Below are positions 30,335-40,945 of a stretch of DNA of 64,000 nt, piece after piece (within the stretch, counting starts at the first letter, position 1; each line of letters opens with the position of its first letter). The notes under the pieces were generated by a model. That model saw only the letters and a program-made list of their open reading frames with translations. It was not told the DNA's origin and searched no databases. Position numbers and translations under genes: made by a program. The stretch is from Sphaerotilus hippei (GTDB lineage: Bacteria > Pseudomonadota > Gammaproteobacteria > Burkholderiales > Burkholderiaceae_C): the NCBI RefSeq assembly GCF_003201595.1, contig NZ_QJJS01000007.1:124001-188000 (forward strand), in the 5' to 3' direction.

Positions 30335-31264
30335 ATGACCTCGAGTTCCTCTGCCGCCGCCGTCGCCGTGCAGCCACCGCCCCACGTGCCCCTGTGGCCG
30401 GGCCTGGCATTCGCGCTGGTCGGCTCCATCGCCTTCTCCGGCAAGGCGATCATCGTCAAGCTGGCCTATCGCCACGGTGTCGATGCCGTCACGCTCATCA
30501 TGCTGCGCATGCTGTTCGCGCTGCCGCTGTTCCTGGCCCTGACCTGGTGGGCGAGCCGAGGCAAGGCGCCGCTGACCGGGCGCGACTGGCGGGTCGTGCT
30601 GGGCCTGGGCTTCTCGGGCTACTACCTGGCCAGCATGCTGGACTTCGCCGGCCTGGCCTACATCAGCGCCAGCCTCGAGCGGCTGATCCTCTACCTCAAC
30701 CCCACGCTGGTGCTGCTGCTGGGCGTGGTGCTGTTCCGGCGCCGGGTCCATGCACGCCAGATGCTGGCGCTGGCGGTGAGCTACGGCGGCGTGCTGCTGG
30801 TCTTCGGGCAGGAGCTGCATCTGGCCGGTGACCATGTGCTGCTCGGCACGGCGCTGGTGCTGGGTAGCGCGATCAGCTACGCGGTCTACCTGGTCTACAG
30901 CGGCGAGGAGGTCAAGCGGCTGGGGTCGCTGCGCCTGACCGGCCTGGCCACGACGGTGGCCTGCCTGCTGTGCATCGGCCAGTTCCTGCTGCTGCGCCCG
31001 GTCGGCGACATCCTGCGGGTGCCCGAGCCGGTGCTGTGGCTGTCGCTGCTCAATGCCACGGCCTGCACCTTCGCGCCGGTCATCCTGGTGATGATGGGCA
31101 TCGAGCGCATCGGCGCGACGCTGGCCGCGCAGACCGGCCTGGTCGGGCCGATGAGCACCATCGTGATGGGCGTGTTCATCCTCGGCGAGCCGATGACGCT
31201 GTGGCTGGTGGCCGGCACCGTGCTGGTGTTCGTCGGCGTCGGGCTGCTGGCGCGCTGGCGCTGA
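30335..31264 (+). CDS. EamA/DMT superfamily transporter
   Basis: A 309-residue inner-membrane protein with about ten spans in two EamA repeats. WPGLAFALVGSIAFSGKAIIVKLAYRHGVDA begins the first and the second begins near DHVLLGTALVLGSAISYAVY (residue 170). Members export amino acids, nucleotides or other metabolites; substrate not readable. The start ATG at 30335 has no Shine-Dalgarno but a -10-like element just upstream. It converges with a second EamA gene 18 bases away. Confidence 0.88.
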   Translation: MTSSSSAAAVAVQPPPHVPLWPGLAFALVGSIAFSGKAIIVKLAYRHGVDAVTLIMLRMLFALPLFLALTWWASRGKAPLTGRDWRVVLGLGFSGYYLASMLDFAGLAYISASLERLILYLNPTLVLLLGVVLFRRRVHARQMLALAVSYGGVLLVFGQELHLAGDHVLLGTALVLGSAISYAVYLVYSGEEVKRLGSLRLTGLATTVACLLCIGQFLLLRPVGDILRVPEPVLWLSLLNATACTFAPVILVMMGIERIGATLAAQTGLVGPMSTIVMGVFILGEPMTLWLVAGTVLVFVGVGLLARWR

Positions 31265-31282
31265 TGAACCGGTCGCGGCGCC

Positions 31283-32227
31283 TCAGCGCCGCGACGACAC
31301 CAGGATGCCGGCGACGATCAGCGCGAAGGCGAGCGCGTGGTAGCCCTGCGGCCGGTCGCCCAGCAGGGCGCCCGACAGCAGCGCGGCGAACAGCGGCGTC
31401 AGGTTGACGAACAGGCTGGCCAGCGTCGGGCCGGCCTGGGCCACCGCGCGGCCCCAGAACCAGTAGGCGATGATGGACGGGCCGATCACGATGTAGACGA
31501 CCGCCAGCACGACCCAGCCGTTGAGCACCAGCACGCGGTCGGACACCGCGGCCTCGACGCCTGCGGCCGTGCCGGCCCAGACCACGCCGAACAGCGCCTG
31601 GGCCAGCATGAACTCGTGCCAGTTCCAGGGCCGCGAGCGGCCGTCGGGCTCGTGCACCAGCGGGCGGCCGGTGTCGCGCATCGACGCCGGCGGGCGGGCC
31701 AGCAGCCAGCTGTAGCCCGCCCAGGAGGCCGCGGCCAGCAGCATGAACAGGTCCCCCTGGACAAACTGCACCTGGGCGATGGCCGACAGGTGGCCGCGCG
31801 TCAGCACGGTGGCCACGCCCAGCAGCGACAGCGCCGCGCCGGCCATCTGGGCCGTCCGGGGGCGCTCGCCGAAGAACAGGGCGCCCACGCTGAGCATCCA
31901 CAGCGGCATGCTGGCGGCGATCAGCGTCACGTTCAGCGGCGTCGAGGTGGTCAGCGCCAGGTACTGCAGCGCGTTGTAGGCGCCGATGCCCAGCAGGCCG
32001 ATCAGCGCCAGATGGGGCCAGCGTGCGGCGATCTGGCCACGTGCCGAGGCATCGAGGATGAAGCGCCGGCTCATCACCACCAGCACCAGCAGCACGATGG
32101 CCCAGCGCACCGCGTTGAGCATCAGCGGCGGCACGAAGGGCACGGTCATGCGGCCGACCACCGCATTGCCGGCCCACAGGAACGGGGGCAGGGTCAGCAG
32201 GCCGATCAGGCGTGGATTCAGTTTCAT
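31283..32227 (-). CDS. EamA/DMT superfamily transporter
   Basis: A 314-residue ten-span exporter with two EamA repeats. NPRLIGLLTLPPFLWAGNAVVGR starts the first and YNALQYLALTTSTPLNVTLI is a well-conserved central loop. It is only distantly similar to the convergent EamA gene beside it, so this is not a recent duplication. Substrate unknown. A longer in-frame reading to 32495 is rejected because the ATG at 32225-32227 begins the family sequence. Confidence 0.88.
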   Translation of the reverse strand: MKLNPRLIGLLTLPPFLWAGNAVVGRMTVPFVPPLMLNAVRWAIVLLVLVVMSRRFILDASARGQIAARWPHLALIGLLGIGAYNALQYLALTTSTPLNVTLIAASMPLWMLSVGALFFGERPRTAQMAGAALSLLGVATVLTRGHLSAIAQVQFVQGDLFMLLAAASWAGYSWLLARPPASMRDTGRPLVHEPDGRSRPWNWHEFMLAQALFGVVWAGTAAGVEAAVSDRVLVLNGWVVLAVVYIVIGPSIIAYWFWGRAVAQAGPTLASLFVNLTPLFAALLSGALLGDRPQGYHALAFALIVAGILVSSRR

Positions 32228-32367
32228 GGGTGGCGTCTCTCGAGGACTGGCATCCTATCGGTGAAGCCGGGTGGCTGTCTGTCGCGTCGGTGCAAGACCC
32301 CGTTCCTGCACGCTCCCCGGGCGACGTTAAGCTGTCCGGCTTCTGTCTGCGTCGAGAGGAGATTCCC

Positions 32368-33351
32368 ATGTCCCGTGCCATCCAGATCCACCAGTTCGGC
32401 GGCCCCGAGGTGCTTCGTTGCGTCGAGGTCGAGGTCGGTCCGCCCGGACCTGCCGAGGTCCGCATCCGCCACGAGGCGATCGGCGTGAACTTCATCGACG
32501 TCTACCAGCGCACCGGCCTCTACCCCAATGCGCTGCCGCTGACCCTGGGCATGGAAGGCGCCGGCGTGGTCGAGGCGGTGGGTGACGACGTGATGCACCT
32601 GTCGATCGGCGACCGGGTGGCCTATGCCAGCCAGCCCCCGGGCAGCTACAGCGAGGTCCGGGTGATGCCGGCACGCTGCGTGGTGCGCCTGCCCGATGCC
32701 ATCGACATGGACACCGGTGCGGCGATGATGCTCAAGGGCCTGACCGTGCAGTACCTGCTGAGGCGCACCCAGCCGCAGGGCGGCCTGCAGCCGGGCGACT
32801 TCGTGCTGTTCCATGCCGCCGCGGGCGGGGTGGGCCTGATCGCCTGCCAGTGGGCCCGGGCGATGGGCCTGCAGCTGATCGGCACCGCCGGCAACGAGGC
32901 CAAGTGCCAGCTGGCCCTGCAGCACGGGGCGGCCCACGTGATCAACTACCGCACCGAGGACTTCGCCAAGCGGGTGCGCGAGATCACCGGCGGGCGCGGC
33001 GTGAAGGTGGTCTACGACTCGATCGGCCAGTCCACCTTCGAGGGTTCGCTCGACAGCCTGCAGCCGCTGGGGCTGATGGTGAGCTTCGGCAATGCCTCCG
33101 GGCCGGTGCCGCCGGTCAATCTGGGCCTGCTGGCGGCCAAGGGCTCGCTGCACCTGACGCGGCCGACCCTGTTCACCCACCTGTCCAGCCGGGAAAGCAC
33201 CCAGGAGATGGCCGATGACCTGTTCGACATGGTCGGCCAGGGCCTGGTCAGCATCCCGATCGGCCAGCGTTACGCGCTGGAGCAGGTGGCCCAGGCCCAC
33301 CGCGATCTGGAGGCCCGCGTGACCACGGGCTGCTCGATCCTGACGGTGTGA
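32368..33351 (+). CDS. NADPH:quinone oxidoreductase (zeta-crystallin type)
   Basis: A 327-residue medium-chain dehydrogenase without zinc sites. AIQIHQFGGPEVLR and GVNFIDVYQRTGLYP begin the GroES-like domain; the Rossmann motif HAAAGGVGLIACQWARA binds NADPH. It matches QorA-type enzymes that reduce quinones by one electron. The ATG at 32368 follows AGGAG. It is divergent from the second EamA gene. Exact substrate is inferred from family. Confidence 0.93.
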   Translation: MSRAIQIHQFGGPEVLRCVEVEVGPPGPAEVRIRHEAIGVNFIDVYQRTGLYPNALPLTLGMEGAGVVEAVGDDVMHLSIGDRVAYASQPPGSYSEVRVMPARCVVRLPDAIDMDTGAAMMLKGLTVQYLLRRTQPQGGLQPGDFVLFHAAAGGVGLIACQWARAMGLQLIGTAGNEAKCQLALQHGAAHVINYRTEDFAKRVREITGGRGVKVVYDSIGQSTFEGSLDSLQPLGLMVSFGNASGPVPPVNLGLLAAKGSLHLTRPTLFTHLSSRESTQEMADDLFDMVGQGLVSIPIGQRYALEQVAQAHRDLEARVTTGCSILTV

Positions 33352-33377
33352 GGCGGTGACGCTCCCCGGCGAGCGCT

Positions 33378-34253
33378 TCAGTTCGCCGGGTGCTGCACCG
33401 CGGCCCGGTAGGCGTGCCAGCTGGCGTGCCCCACCACCGGGCCGATCACCAGCAGGCCGAAGAACCAGGGCAGCAGCGCCACGACCACCAGGGCCGTGAT
33501 CAGCGCGCCCCAGAAGATCATCACCATCGGCTGGGTCAGCACCAGCCTCAGGCTGGTCAGCCCGGCGGTGATCGCGTCGACCTGGCGGTCCAGCATCATC
33601 GGGATGCTGACCACGCTGATCGCGAAGATCAGCCCGGCGAAGATGCCGCCCACGCCCAGGTAGGTGACGATGAAGCCGAGGTTGTCCGGGTTCACCAGCG
33701 CCATCAGCGAGCCCCTCAGGTCGGGCATGCCGTCGAAGCTGACCGCGAACACCACCATCGCCGCGCGTCCCCACAGCATCTCGAGCACCAGCAGCACGAA
33801 GCCGAAGATCGCCATCTGGCCCATGTGGCTGTCCCAGGCGGTCAGCGAGTCGCCGAAGTCGGGCGACTCGCCCCGCTCCAGCCGCATCGACACCTGGTAG
33901 AGGCCCATGCACAGGAAGGGCCCCATCAGCAGGAAACCGGCCGACAGGGCCAGCATGTAGGCGGGCGCGTTTTCGTAGACCTTCAGCAGCAGCCAGCCCA
34001 TGACCATGAAGCACAGGCCGTAGAACGAGCCGATGCCGGGGTGGCGGGTGTAGTCGCGCCAGCCCAGCGCCAGCCAGCGCAGCGGGTCGCCCAGCGTCAG
34101 CGGGCGCAGCTCGGGGAAGGTCGAGTCGGCCGCACGGGACAGCGCCTCGGCGGTGCCGCCTGGGGCCCCGTCGTCGGGCCGGGGCGGTCCGGCGTCGTGG
34201 CCGCCAGGCTGCAGGGGGCCGGCGGCGGCCGGGTGGGGGCTGACATGGTCCAT
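33378..34253 (-). CDS. DUF2189 membrane protein
   Basis: A 291-residue protein with a Pro/Gly-rich cytoplasmic N-terminus (about 60 residues) and five or six membrane spans. The region from LTLGDPLRWLALGWRDY through VGHASWHAYRA matches DUF2189, whose function is unknown (sometimes likened to a cytochrome c oxidase subunit). The ATG at 34251-34253 is the first in frame. It faces the quinone oxidoreductase gene. Confidence 0.82.
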   Translation of the reverse strand: MDHVSPHPAAAGPLQPGGHDAGPPRPDDGAPGGTAEALSRAADSTFPELRPLTLGDPLRWLALGWRDYTRHPGIGSFYGLCFMVMGWLLLKVYENAPAYMLALSAGFLLMGPFLCMGLYQVSMRLERGESPDFGDSLTAWDSHMGQMAIFGFVLLVLEMLWGRAAMVVFAVSFDGMPDLRGSLMALVNPDNLGFIVTYLGVGGIFAGLIFAISVVSIPMMLDRQVDAITAGLTSLRLVLTQPMVMIFWGALITALVVVALLPWFFGLLVIGPVVGHASWHAYRAAVQHPAN

Positions 34254-34370
34254 GGGCGGCCTCTCCTCGAAGGGTCTCGACGGACCTTACGAGGCCCTGA
34301 CCGGGCGGGCCAGCGGGTCTCCCCCAGGATCGGGCCGGCCTGCGGGTAATTCCCGGGCCGGCCGGCGGCC

Positions 34371-34883
34371 TCAGCTGCGCCGCACGCGCAGCAGCTCGTC
34401 GAGGATCAGGCCGATGGCCCCGGCCGTGATCGCGCTGTCGGCGACGTTGAAGGCCGGGAAGTAGCCGCCCGGGAACAGCGGGGCGAGGACATCCCAGTGG
34501 AACTGCAGGAAGTCGACCACGTAGCCGTGCCACAGGCGGTCGATCACGTTGCCGATCGCGCCGCCCAGCAGCATGGCGACCGAAAACGCGAACAGCCGCT
34601 GCTTGCCGTGCTGCTTGAGCATCCAGATGAACATCGCCGAGGCGCCGAAGCCCAGCACGACGAAGAACCAGCGCTGCCAGCCGGCGGCGTCGGCCAGGAA
34701 GCTGAACGCCGCGCCGGTGTTGTGGGCCCTCACGAGGTTGAAGAAGGAGGTCAGGGTGACGCTGTCGCCGTACTGGAAGCGCCCGAGGATCATGACCTTG
34801 GTGACCTGGTCGGCCAGGATGATCAGCGCGGACAGGGCGAGCCAGGTGGTGAGCGGGGTCGACGATCTCGATTGGGTGGCCAT
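34371..34883 (-). CDS. lspA: Lipoprotein signal peptidase
   Basis: A 170-residue aspartic protease with four spans that cleaves prolipoprotein signals after lipidation. The catalytic aspartates lie in [16 protein letters not shown] and [11 protein letters not shown]. The ATG at 34881-34883 is chosen over a far longer in-frame reading that overlaps ileS. In most relatives lspA follows ileS directly; here an opposite-strand RNase H-like gene sits between them. Confidence 0.96.
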   Translation of the reverse strand: MATQSRSSTPLTTWLALSALIILADQVTKVMILGRFQYGDSVTLTSFFNLVRAHNTGAAFSFLADAAGWQRWFFVVLGFGASAMFIWMLKQHGKQRLFAFSVAMLLGGAIGNVIDRLWHGYVVDFLQFHWDVLAPLFPGGYFPAFNVADSAITAGAIGLILDELLRVRRS

Positions 34884-34960
34884 CGGGTCAGGGAGGAGCT
34901 GGATGCGGGAGCCGGTACTGTAGCCGCACCCGCACGGTGCCCGACGGGCCGGCGGCTCCG

Positions 34961-34966
34961 GATAAT
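34961..34966 (+). promoter_or_regulatory. Possible -10 element for the RNase H-like gene
   Basis: GATAAT, 29 bases before the TTG start at 34996. No clear -35. Confidence 0.3.
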
Positions 34967-34995
34967 CCGGCCGATGTGCATCGACCGGTCCTCCC

Positions 34996-35499
34996 TTGAA
35001 AAAAAGACGCCATCCCGATCCTGAACGGCTGGTGCAGCGCGCCAGCGCCCGCTTCGAGGCCGGGCTGCAGCTGCAGGCCGTGCGCGACGGCGTCTGGCAG
35101 GCCACCTTCGACGGCACGGCCGCGGGCGGGCACGGGCGCCTGGCCGGAGGCGGGCTGGTCTTCGCGCCCGACGGGACGGTCCATGAGCTGGGCGTGCCGC
35201 TGCCGGGCACCGGCTGCAGCAACGAGGCCGAGTACCGCGCGCTGATCGGCGTGCTGGAGTGGCTGCAGGCGCAGGGCGCCCGCCGGGTCATCGTCTGGGG
35301 CGACAGCGAGCTGGTCGTGCGCCAGGCGCTCGGCGAGCAGTCCGGCAAGGCCGCCCGGCTCGCCGCGTGGCGCCTGCGCCTGCAGGCCCTCGTGGCGGGT
35401 TTCGAGTGCCTGGACGCGCGCTGGATTCCCCGGCACCGCAACGCCGGGGCCGATCGGCTGGCCACGGCGGCGCTGGCCGGTGCGGCGCCGGAACGCTGA
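34996..35499 (+). CDS. RNase HI-like protein (RVT_3 type)
   Basis: A 167-residue protein with an RNase H fold at about residues 28-160. Putative acidic residues are in [28 protein letters not shown] and RNAGADRLA, a D-E-D-D set, so nuclease activity is plausible. It belongs to the plant/archaeal-like RVT_3 RNase H group. The start seems to be TTG at 34996 with no good ribosome site, so the N-terminus is uncertain. It lies on the opposite strand between ileS and lspA. It may act on RNA/DNA hybrids. Confidence 0.78.
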   Translation: MKKRRHPDPERLVQRASARFEAGLQLQAVRDGVWQATFDGTAAGGHGRLAGGGLVFAPDGTVHELGVPLPGTGCSNEAEYRALIGVLEWLQAQGARRVIVWGDSELVVRQALGEQSGKAARLAAWRLRLQALVAGFECLDARWIPRHRNAGADRLATAALAGAAPER

Positions 35500-35549
35500 A
35501 GCCGCGGTGCCATGCCGGGCGGAGGCCGGCTGGAGCAGGGCCTGCAGCA

Positions 35550-35572
35550 CCCCGGAGCGGGTCGCTCCGGGG
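35550..35572. terminator. Hairpin between convergent RNase H-like gene and ileS
   Basis: CCCCGGAGCG and CGCTCCGGGG form a perfect 10-bp stem with a three-base loop between the two stop codons. It could serve both strands, but has no T-run. Confidence 0.5.
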
Positions 35573-35582
35573 CGTGCACGCC

Positions 35583-38432
35583 TCAGGCCGCGGTGCGGCG
35601 CTCCCCGTCGCCGTGCAGATTGCTGTCGCAGCGTCCGCAGATCGTCGGGTGTTCGGGGTTGATGCCCACGTCGTCGCGGTAGTGCCAGCAGCGTTCGCAC
35701 TTGGTCGCGGTGCTGGGGGTCACGGTGATCTTCAGCTCCTCGCCCACGGCCAGGCTGGCGGCCGAGGTGATGAGGACGAACTTCAGGTCCTCGCCCAGCG
35801 AGGCGAGCACGTCGAAGTCGGCCTGCGGGGCGGTGATCTGCACCGTGGCCTGCAGCGACGAGCCGACCGTGCCGCCGGTGCGCACGTTCTCGATCTCCTT
35901 GTTCACCGCCTCGCGCACGGTGCGCACGCGGGCCCATCGGGCCAGCAGCGCCTCGTCGGGCGTGGCGAAGGTCCAGTAGGTCTCGGTGAAGATCGACACC
36001 GACCGGCCCGGGGCGAAGATCGGCCAGGCCTCCTCGGCGGTGAAGCTGAGGAACGGCGCCATCCAGCGCAGCATCGCATGGGTGATCTGCCACAGCGCGG
36101 TCTGGGCCGAGCGGCGCGCCAGGCTGCCGGTGGCCGAGGTGTAGAGGCGGTCCTTCAGCACGTCGAGGTAGAAGGCGCCCAGGTCCTCGGAGCAGTAGAC
36201 CTGCAGCTTGGCGACCACCGGGTGGAACTCGTAGACCTCGTAGTGCGCCAGGATGTCGGCCTGCAGCTGCGCGGCGCGCGCCAGCGCGAAGCGGTCGACC
36301 TCGAGCATCTGCTCGACCGGCACCGCGTCGGTGGCCGGATCGAAGTCGCTGGTGTTGGCGAGCAGGAAGCGCAGCGTGTTGCGGATGCGGCGGTAGGCGT
36401 CCACCACCCGCGCCAGGATCTTGTCGTCGATGCCCAGGTCGCCCGAGTAGTCGGTCGCGGCCACCCACAGGCGGATGATCTCGGCGCCCATCTTGTCGCT
36501 GACCTGCTGCGGGGCGACCACGTTGCCCACCGACTTGCTCATCTTGCGGCCATGGCCGTCGACGGTGAAACCGTGGGTGAGCAGGCCCTTGTAGGGCGCG
36601 CGGCCCTCGAGCGCGCAGGCGATCAGCAGCGAGGAGTGGAACCAGCCGCGGTGCTGGTCGTGGCCCTCGAGGTAGAGGTCGGCCTCCGGGCCTTCGGCCT
36701 GGGCGGCTCCGGCGTGGCTGCCCTTGAGCACGTGCGAGAAGGTCGAGCCCGAGTCGAACCACACGTCGAGGATGTCGGTGCTCTTGCTGTAGTGTTCGGC
36801 CTCGTCGCCCAGCCAGTCGGCCGGATCCAGCGTCGACCAGGCCTCGACCCCGCCGGCCTCGACCAGCGCGGCGGCGCGGTCCATGAAGGCCAGCGTGTCG
36901 GGGTGCAGTTCACCCGTCACCTTGTGCAGGAAGAACGGCAGCGGCACGCCCCAGTTGCGCTGGCGGCTGATGCACCAGTCGGGCCGGTTGGCGATCATGT
37001 CGCGCAGGCGGGCACGGCCGTTCTCGGGGTAGAAGTGGGTGGCGTCGATCGCGTCCAGCGCGGTCTGGCGCAGCGTGCGCGGCGCCTTGTCGACGCTGCA
37101 GACGCCGTCGCCCTCGTCCATGCGCACGAACCACTGCGCGGCGGCGCGGTAGATCACCGGCGTCTTGTGGCGCCAGCAGTGCGGGTAGCTGTGGGTCAGC
37201 TGGGCGGTGGCCATCAGGCGGCCGGCGTCGCGCAGCGCCTGGACGATGTTGGGGTTGGCCTTCCAGATGAACTGGCCGCCGAACAGCGGCAGGTCGGCTT
37301 CGTAGACGCCGTTGCCCTGCACCGGGTTGATGATCTCGTCGAACTTCATGCCGTGCGCGACGCAGGAGTTGAAGTCGTCCACGCCGTAGGCCGGCGCCGA
37401 GTGCACGATGCCGGTGCCGTCGTCGGCGGTGGCGTAGTCGGCCAGGTAGACCGGCGAGAGGCGGTCGTAGCCGGCGTCCACATGGGCCAACGGGTGCCTG
37501 AAGTTCAGGCCGGCCAGCGCCTTGCCGGGCGTGGTGGCGATCACCGTGCCCGTCAGGCCGTAACGCTCCAGGCACTTCTCGACCAGGGCCTCGGCCAGCA
37601 GCAGCAGGCCACGCTCGGTGCGCACCAGCGCGTAGGGCAGCTCGGGGTTCAGGTTGAGCGCCTGGTTGGCCGGGAGGGTCCAGGGCGTGGTGGTCCAGAT
37701 CACGACGAAGGCGTCCTGCTCCAGCGCCTCGAGGCCGAAGGCGGCGGCCAGCCGGGCCGGCTCGGCGCACAGGAAGGCCACGTCGACGGTCGGCGAGACC
37801 TTGTCCTGGTACTCGATCTCGAACTCGGCCAGCGAGGAGCCGCAGTCGAAGCACCAGTAGACCGGCTTGAGGCCGCGGTAGACGAAACCGCGCTCCATCA
37901 GGCGCTTTAGCACGCGGATCTCGCCGGCCTCGTTGCCGAAGTCCATCGTGCGGTAGGGGTGCTCCCAGTCGCCGAGCACGCCCAGGCGCTTGAAGTCGGC
38001 CATCTGCTGGGCGATCTGCTCGCCCGCATAGGCGCGGCTGCGGGCCTGCACCTCGGCACGCGGCAGGTGGCGGCCGTGGGTCTTCTCGATCTGGTTCTCG
38101 ATCGGCAGGCCGTGGCAGTCCCAGCCGGGCACGTAGCTGGCGTCGAAGCCGGCCAGCTGGCGCGACTTGGTGATCATGTCCTTGAGCACCTTGTTGACCG
38201 CGTGACCGATGTGGATCTGGCCGTTGGCGTACGGCGGGCCGTCGTGCAGCACGAACTTGGGGGCCCCGGCGCGGGCGGCACGCAGCCGCTGGTACAGGCC
38301 CTGCTCGTTCCACGCCTTGACCCAGCCCGGTTCGCGCTTGGGCAGGTCGCCGCGCATCGGGAAGGGGGTGTCGGGCATGTTCAGCGTGGCGCGGTAGTTG
38401 CGGGCGTCGGTGGGCTGTTTCGGTTCGGTCAT
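35583..38432 (-). CDS. ileS: Isoleucyl-tRNA synthetase
   Basis: A 949-residue class I synthetase. The HIGH-type motif is [16 protein letters not shown], the KMSKS motif [10 protein letters not shown], and an editing domain separates them. A C-terminal zinc finger with CERC and CGRC pairs ends the protein, the bacterial type I arrangement. The start [11 protein letters not shown] at 38430-38432 is standard. The common upstream partner ribF is not adjacent; instead there is a 256-base gap with a possible short ORF. Confidence 0.98.
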   Translation of the reverse strand: MTEPKQPTDARNYRATLNMPDTPFPMRGDLPKREPGWVKAWNEQGLYQRLRAARAGAPKFVLHDGPPYANGQIHIGHAVNKVLKDMITKSRQLAGFDASYVPGWDCHGLPIENQIEKTHGRHLPRAEVQARSRAYAGEQIAQQMADFKRLGVLGDWEHPYRTMDFGNEAGEIRVLKRLMERGFVYRGLKPVYWCFDCGSSLAEFEIEYQDKVSPTVDVAFLCAEPARLAAAFGLEALEQDAFVVIWTTTPWTLPANQALNLNPELPYALVRTERGLLLLAEALVEKCLERYGLTGTVIATTPGKALAGLNFRHPLAHVDAGYDRLSPVYLADYATADDGTGIVHSAPAYGVDDFNSCVAHGMKFDEIINPVQGNGVYEADLPLFGGQFIWKANPNIVQALRDAGRLMATAQLTHSYPHCWRHKTPVIYRAAAQWFVRMDEGDGVCSVDKAPRTLRQTALDAIDATHFYPENGRARLRDMIANRPDWCISRQRNWGVPLPFFLHKVTGELHPDTLAFMDRAAALVEAGGVEAWSTLDPADWLGDEAEHYSKSTDILDVWFDSGSTFSHVLKGSHAGAAQAEGPEADLYLEGHDQHRGWFHSSLLIACALEGRAPYKGLLTHGFTVDGHGRKMSKSVGNVVAPQQVSDKMGAEIIRLWVAATDYSGDLGIDDKILARVVDAYRRIRNTLRFLLANTSDFDPATDAVPVEQMLEVDRFALARAAQLQADILAHYEVYEFHPVVAKLQVYCSEDLGAFYLDVLKDRLYTSATGSLARRSAQTALWQITHAMLRWMAPFLSFTAEEAWPIFAPGRSVSIFTETYWTFATPDEALLARWARVRTVREAVNKEIENVRTGGTVGSSLQATVQITAPQADFDVLASLGEDLKFVLITSAASLAVGEELKITVTPSTATKCERCWHYRDDVGINPEHPTICGRCDSNLHGDGERRTAA

Positions 38433-38557
38433 GGCACTCGGGCACCCGGGACGCGGGTGAAGCTCAGGCAGGGGGAAGGCGTTGCGGGCGTCCGGGCGCT
38501 CAGGCGCCGGTTCCCGGTCACGGGGAGAGTGCCGCGTGGAGGGCGGCAGCGGCAGCT

Positions 38558-38659
38558 TCAGACAGCGGCCGCGCGCAGAATTCGGTCGCGGGTCGTCTGC
38601 CGGCGCGTGGCCGCGTAGCCCCGCAGGGTCGGGCCGGTGGCGGTGTGGGTGGGCGACAT
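38558..38659 (-). CDS. Possible 33-residue peptide upstream of ileS
   Basis: A short frame starting at ATG 38657-38659, 8 bases after a TAGAAT -10 (38673-38668). It encodes an Arg/Thr/Ala-rich peptide ([20 protein letters not shown] onward) ending RILRAAAV. It could be a leaderless small protein or an upstream ORF on the ileS mRNA. It has few isoleucine codons, so it does not look like an isoleucine attenuator. The end slightly recalls the first helix of TetR regulators, too little to call. Speculative. Confidence 0.3.
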   Translation of the reverse strand: MSPTHTATGPTLRGYAATRRQTTRDRILRAAAV

Positions 38660-38689
38660 GGGCCCCGATTCTAACGGGGCCCCGGCCGC

Positions 38690-40765
38690 TCAGCTGCCCA
38701 TGCCCTGATGGCGCAGCAGCGCGTCGATGCTCGGCTCGCGGCCGCGGAAGGCCTTGAAGTTGTCCATCGCATCCCGCGCGCCCCCCGCCTCGAGGATCTG
38801 CTGGCGGTAGCGCCGGCCGGTCTCGACGTTGAGCACGCCTTCCTCCTCGAACGCGCCCCAGGCGTCGGCGCTCAGCACCTCGGCCCACTTGTAGCTGTAG
38901 TAGCCCGCCGAGTAGCCGCCCGCGAAGATGTGCGAGAAGCTGTGCTGGAAGCGGTTGATCGCCGGCGGGATCAGCACCGCGACCTCGGCGCGCACCTCGT
39001 CGAGCACCTGCTGGACCCGGTCGGCGCTGTCGACCCGGGCGTGCAGGCGCATGTCGAACAGCGAGAACTCCACCTGGCGCAGCGTCTGCAGGCCGCTCTG
39101 GAAGTTCTTGGCGGCGATCATCTTGTCGTAGAGCGGGCGCGGCAGCGGCTCGCCGGTCTGCACGTGGGCGGTCATGTGCTTGAGCACGTCCCACTCCCAG
39201 CAGAAGTTCTCCATGAACTGGCTGGGCAGCTCGACCGCATCCCACTCGACGCCGGAGATGCCCGACACCGCCAGCTCGTCGACCTGGGTCAGCATGTGGT
39301 GCAGTCCGTGGCCGAACTCGTGGAACAGGGTCTGCACCTCGTCGTGCGTCAGCAGCGCCGGCTGCCCGCCGACCGGGGCGCTGAAGTTGCACACCAGATG
39401 CGCCACCGGGGTCTGCAGCCGGCCGTCGTCCGGACGGCTCCAGCGTCCGCGCACGTCGTCCATCCAGGCGCCCGGGCGCTTGCCGGGGCGGGCGTAGGGG
39501 TCGAGGTAGAACTGGCCGACGAGCTGCGGGCCGGCCGCCGTGCGGCGCTCGATGCGGTAGAAGCGCACCGAGTCGTGCCAGACCGGCGCGGTGTCGGGGC
39601 GGATCGCCACCTCGAACAGCGTCTCGATGATGCGGAACAGGCCGTCGAGCACCTTGGGCTCGGTGAAGTACTGCTTGACCTCCTGGTCGCTGAAGGCGTA
39701 GCGGGCTTCCTTGAGCTTCTCGCCGGCGTAGGCGTTGTCCCAGGCCTGCAGGTCGTCCAGGCCCAGTTCACGCGCTGCGAACTCGCGCAGCTCGGCCAGG
39801 TCCTTCTCGGCGTAGGGGCGGGCGCGGCGGGCCAGGTCGAGCAGGAAGTCGATGACCTGCTGCGGGCTCTCGGCCATCTTGCTGACCAGCGAGACCTCGG
39901 CGTGGCTGCCGTAGCCCAGCAGCGCCGCCTCTTCCTGGCGCAGGCGCAGGATCTCGGCCATCACCGGCGTGTTGTCCAGCTCGGCCGGCCCGCGCTCGCA
40001 GGCCCGGCTGACGTAGGCGGTGTAGAGCTGCTGGCGCAGCTCACGGCGCTCGGCGTACTGCATCACCGGCAGGTAGCACGGCATGTGCAGCGTCAGCTTG
40101 TGGCCGTCCTTGCCCTCGGCGAGCGCGGCCGCGCGGGTGGCGTCCTGCACGTCCTGCGGCACGCCGGCGAGCTGTTCGGTGCCCACGTACAGCGCGAACG
40201 CGTCGGTCGCGTCGAGCACGTGCTCGGAGAACTTCTGGCCCAGGTCGGCCAGCTGCTCCTGGATCTTGGCGAAGCGGACCTTGGCCTCGCCCTGCAGCTC
40301 GGCGCCCGACAGCACGAAGTCGCGCAGCCAGTGGTCCAGCGCCTGGCGGCGCGCCGGGCTCAGCGTGGCCGCGGCCGGGCTGGCGGCGATGGCCTTGTAC
40401 TTGGCGTAGAGCCGCTCGTCGGCCCCCTGGCGGGTGTAGAACTCGGTGACCTTGGGCAGGTTGTCGTTGTAGGCCGCCCGCAGCTCGGGCGTGTCGGCCA
40501 CGCCCTTGAGGTGGCCGACGGCGCCCCAGGCGCGGCCCATGCGTTCGTTGGCCACGCTCAGCAGGCGCGACAGCGTGTCGTAGTCGGCCGGCGTGGCCTC
40601 GCTCACGGCGCTCTCCAGCGCCGCCTCGGCCTCGGCCAGCAGCGCATCGACCGCCGGGCTCACGTGCTCGGGGCGGATGCTGGCGAACGCGGGCAGGGCG
40701 GTGGCTGCCGGCTCCGTGGCGAGCAGCGGGTTGTGGGCGAGGGTGTCGGTCGGGTTGTCCATCAT
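38690..40765 (-). CDS. prlC: M3 family oligopeptidase A (thimet-type)
   Basis: A 691-residue zinc metallopeptidase. The HEFGHGLHH motif gives the HExxH-like site and the third ligand is downstream ([16 protein letters not shown] region). The whole length fits PrlC/OpdA, which degrades signal peptides and short peptides in the cytoplasm. The start is ATG at 40763-40765 (or the next ATG); no ribosome site is obvious. It is divergent from the radical SAM gene. Confidence 0.94.
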   Translation of the reverse strand: MMDNPTDTLAHNPLLATEPAATALPAFASIRPEHVSPAVDALLAEAEAALESAVSEATPADYDTLSRLLSVANERMGRAWGAVGHLKGVADTPELRAAYNDNLPKVTEFYTRQGADERLYAKYKAIAASPAAATLSPARRQALDHWLRDFVLSGAELQGEAKVRFAKIQEQLADLGQKFSEHVLDATDAFALYVGTEQLAGVPQDVQDATRAAALAEGKDGHKLTLHMPCYLPVMQYAERRELRQQLYTAYVSRACERGPAELDNTPVMAEILRLRQEEAALLGYGSHAEVSLVSKMAESPQQVIDFLLDLARRARPYAEKDLAELREFAARELGLDDLQAWDNAYAGEKLKEARYAFSDQEVKQYFTEPKVLDGLFRIIETLFEVAIRPDTAPVWHDSVRFYRIERRTAAGPQLVGQFYLDPYARPGKRPGAWMDDVRGRWSRPDDGRLQTPVAHLVCNFSAPVGGQPALLTHDEVQTLFHEFGHGLHHMLTQVDELAVSGISGVEWDAVELPSQFMENFCWEWDVLKHMTAHVQTGEPLPRPLYDKMIAAKNFQSGLQTLRQVEFSLFDMRLHARVDSADRVQQVLDEVRAEVAVLIPPAINRFQHSFSHIFAGGYSAGYYSYKWAEVLSADAWGAFEEEGVLNVETGRRYRQQILEAGGARDAMDNFKAFRGREPSIDALLRHQGMGS

Positions 40766-40945
40766 CGGAGGAGCGGTGCGCTCGAGTGGGCCTGTCGGCG
40801 ATATGAAGAGCGTGACACAAAAAATCAACCCCGGCGTGCCGCGGGCCGGTGCGCGGCCGCGCCGATCGTGACGGGATGTACCGGTGCCCCCTGGCGGAGC
40901 CGGGCGACCCCGCGCTGGCAGAATGTGCCGCCCTGCGAGCCCACC

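Noticed and set aside
31283-32227. The two adjacent EamA transporters as a recent tandem duplication.
   Set aside because: Their protein sequences differ throughout and they are on opposite strands.
38558-38659. A truncated TetR-family regulator upstream of ileS.
   Set aside because: Only about ten residues resemble a TetR first helix; too little to support a pseudogene.
38433-38689. A T-box or isoleucine attenuator before ileS.
   Set aside because: No T-box sequence, no isoleucine-rich peptide and no T-run terminator are present.
40802-40870. A 22-codon plus-strand frame before the radical SAM gene as a peptide substrate.
   Set aside because: No ribosome site, no core-like motif, and it lies in the prlC upstream region.
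38708-40945. An open frame continuing upstream from the radical SAM gene for over 700 codons.
   Set aside because: It is antisense to prlC, whose peptidase motif and codon pattern are clear; the radical SAM protein starts at 40946.
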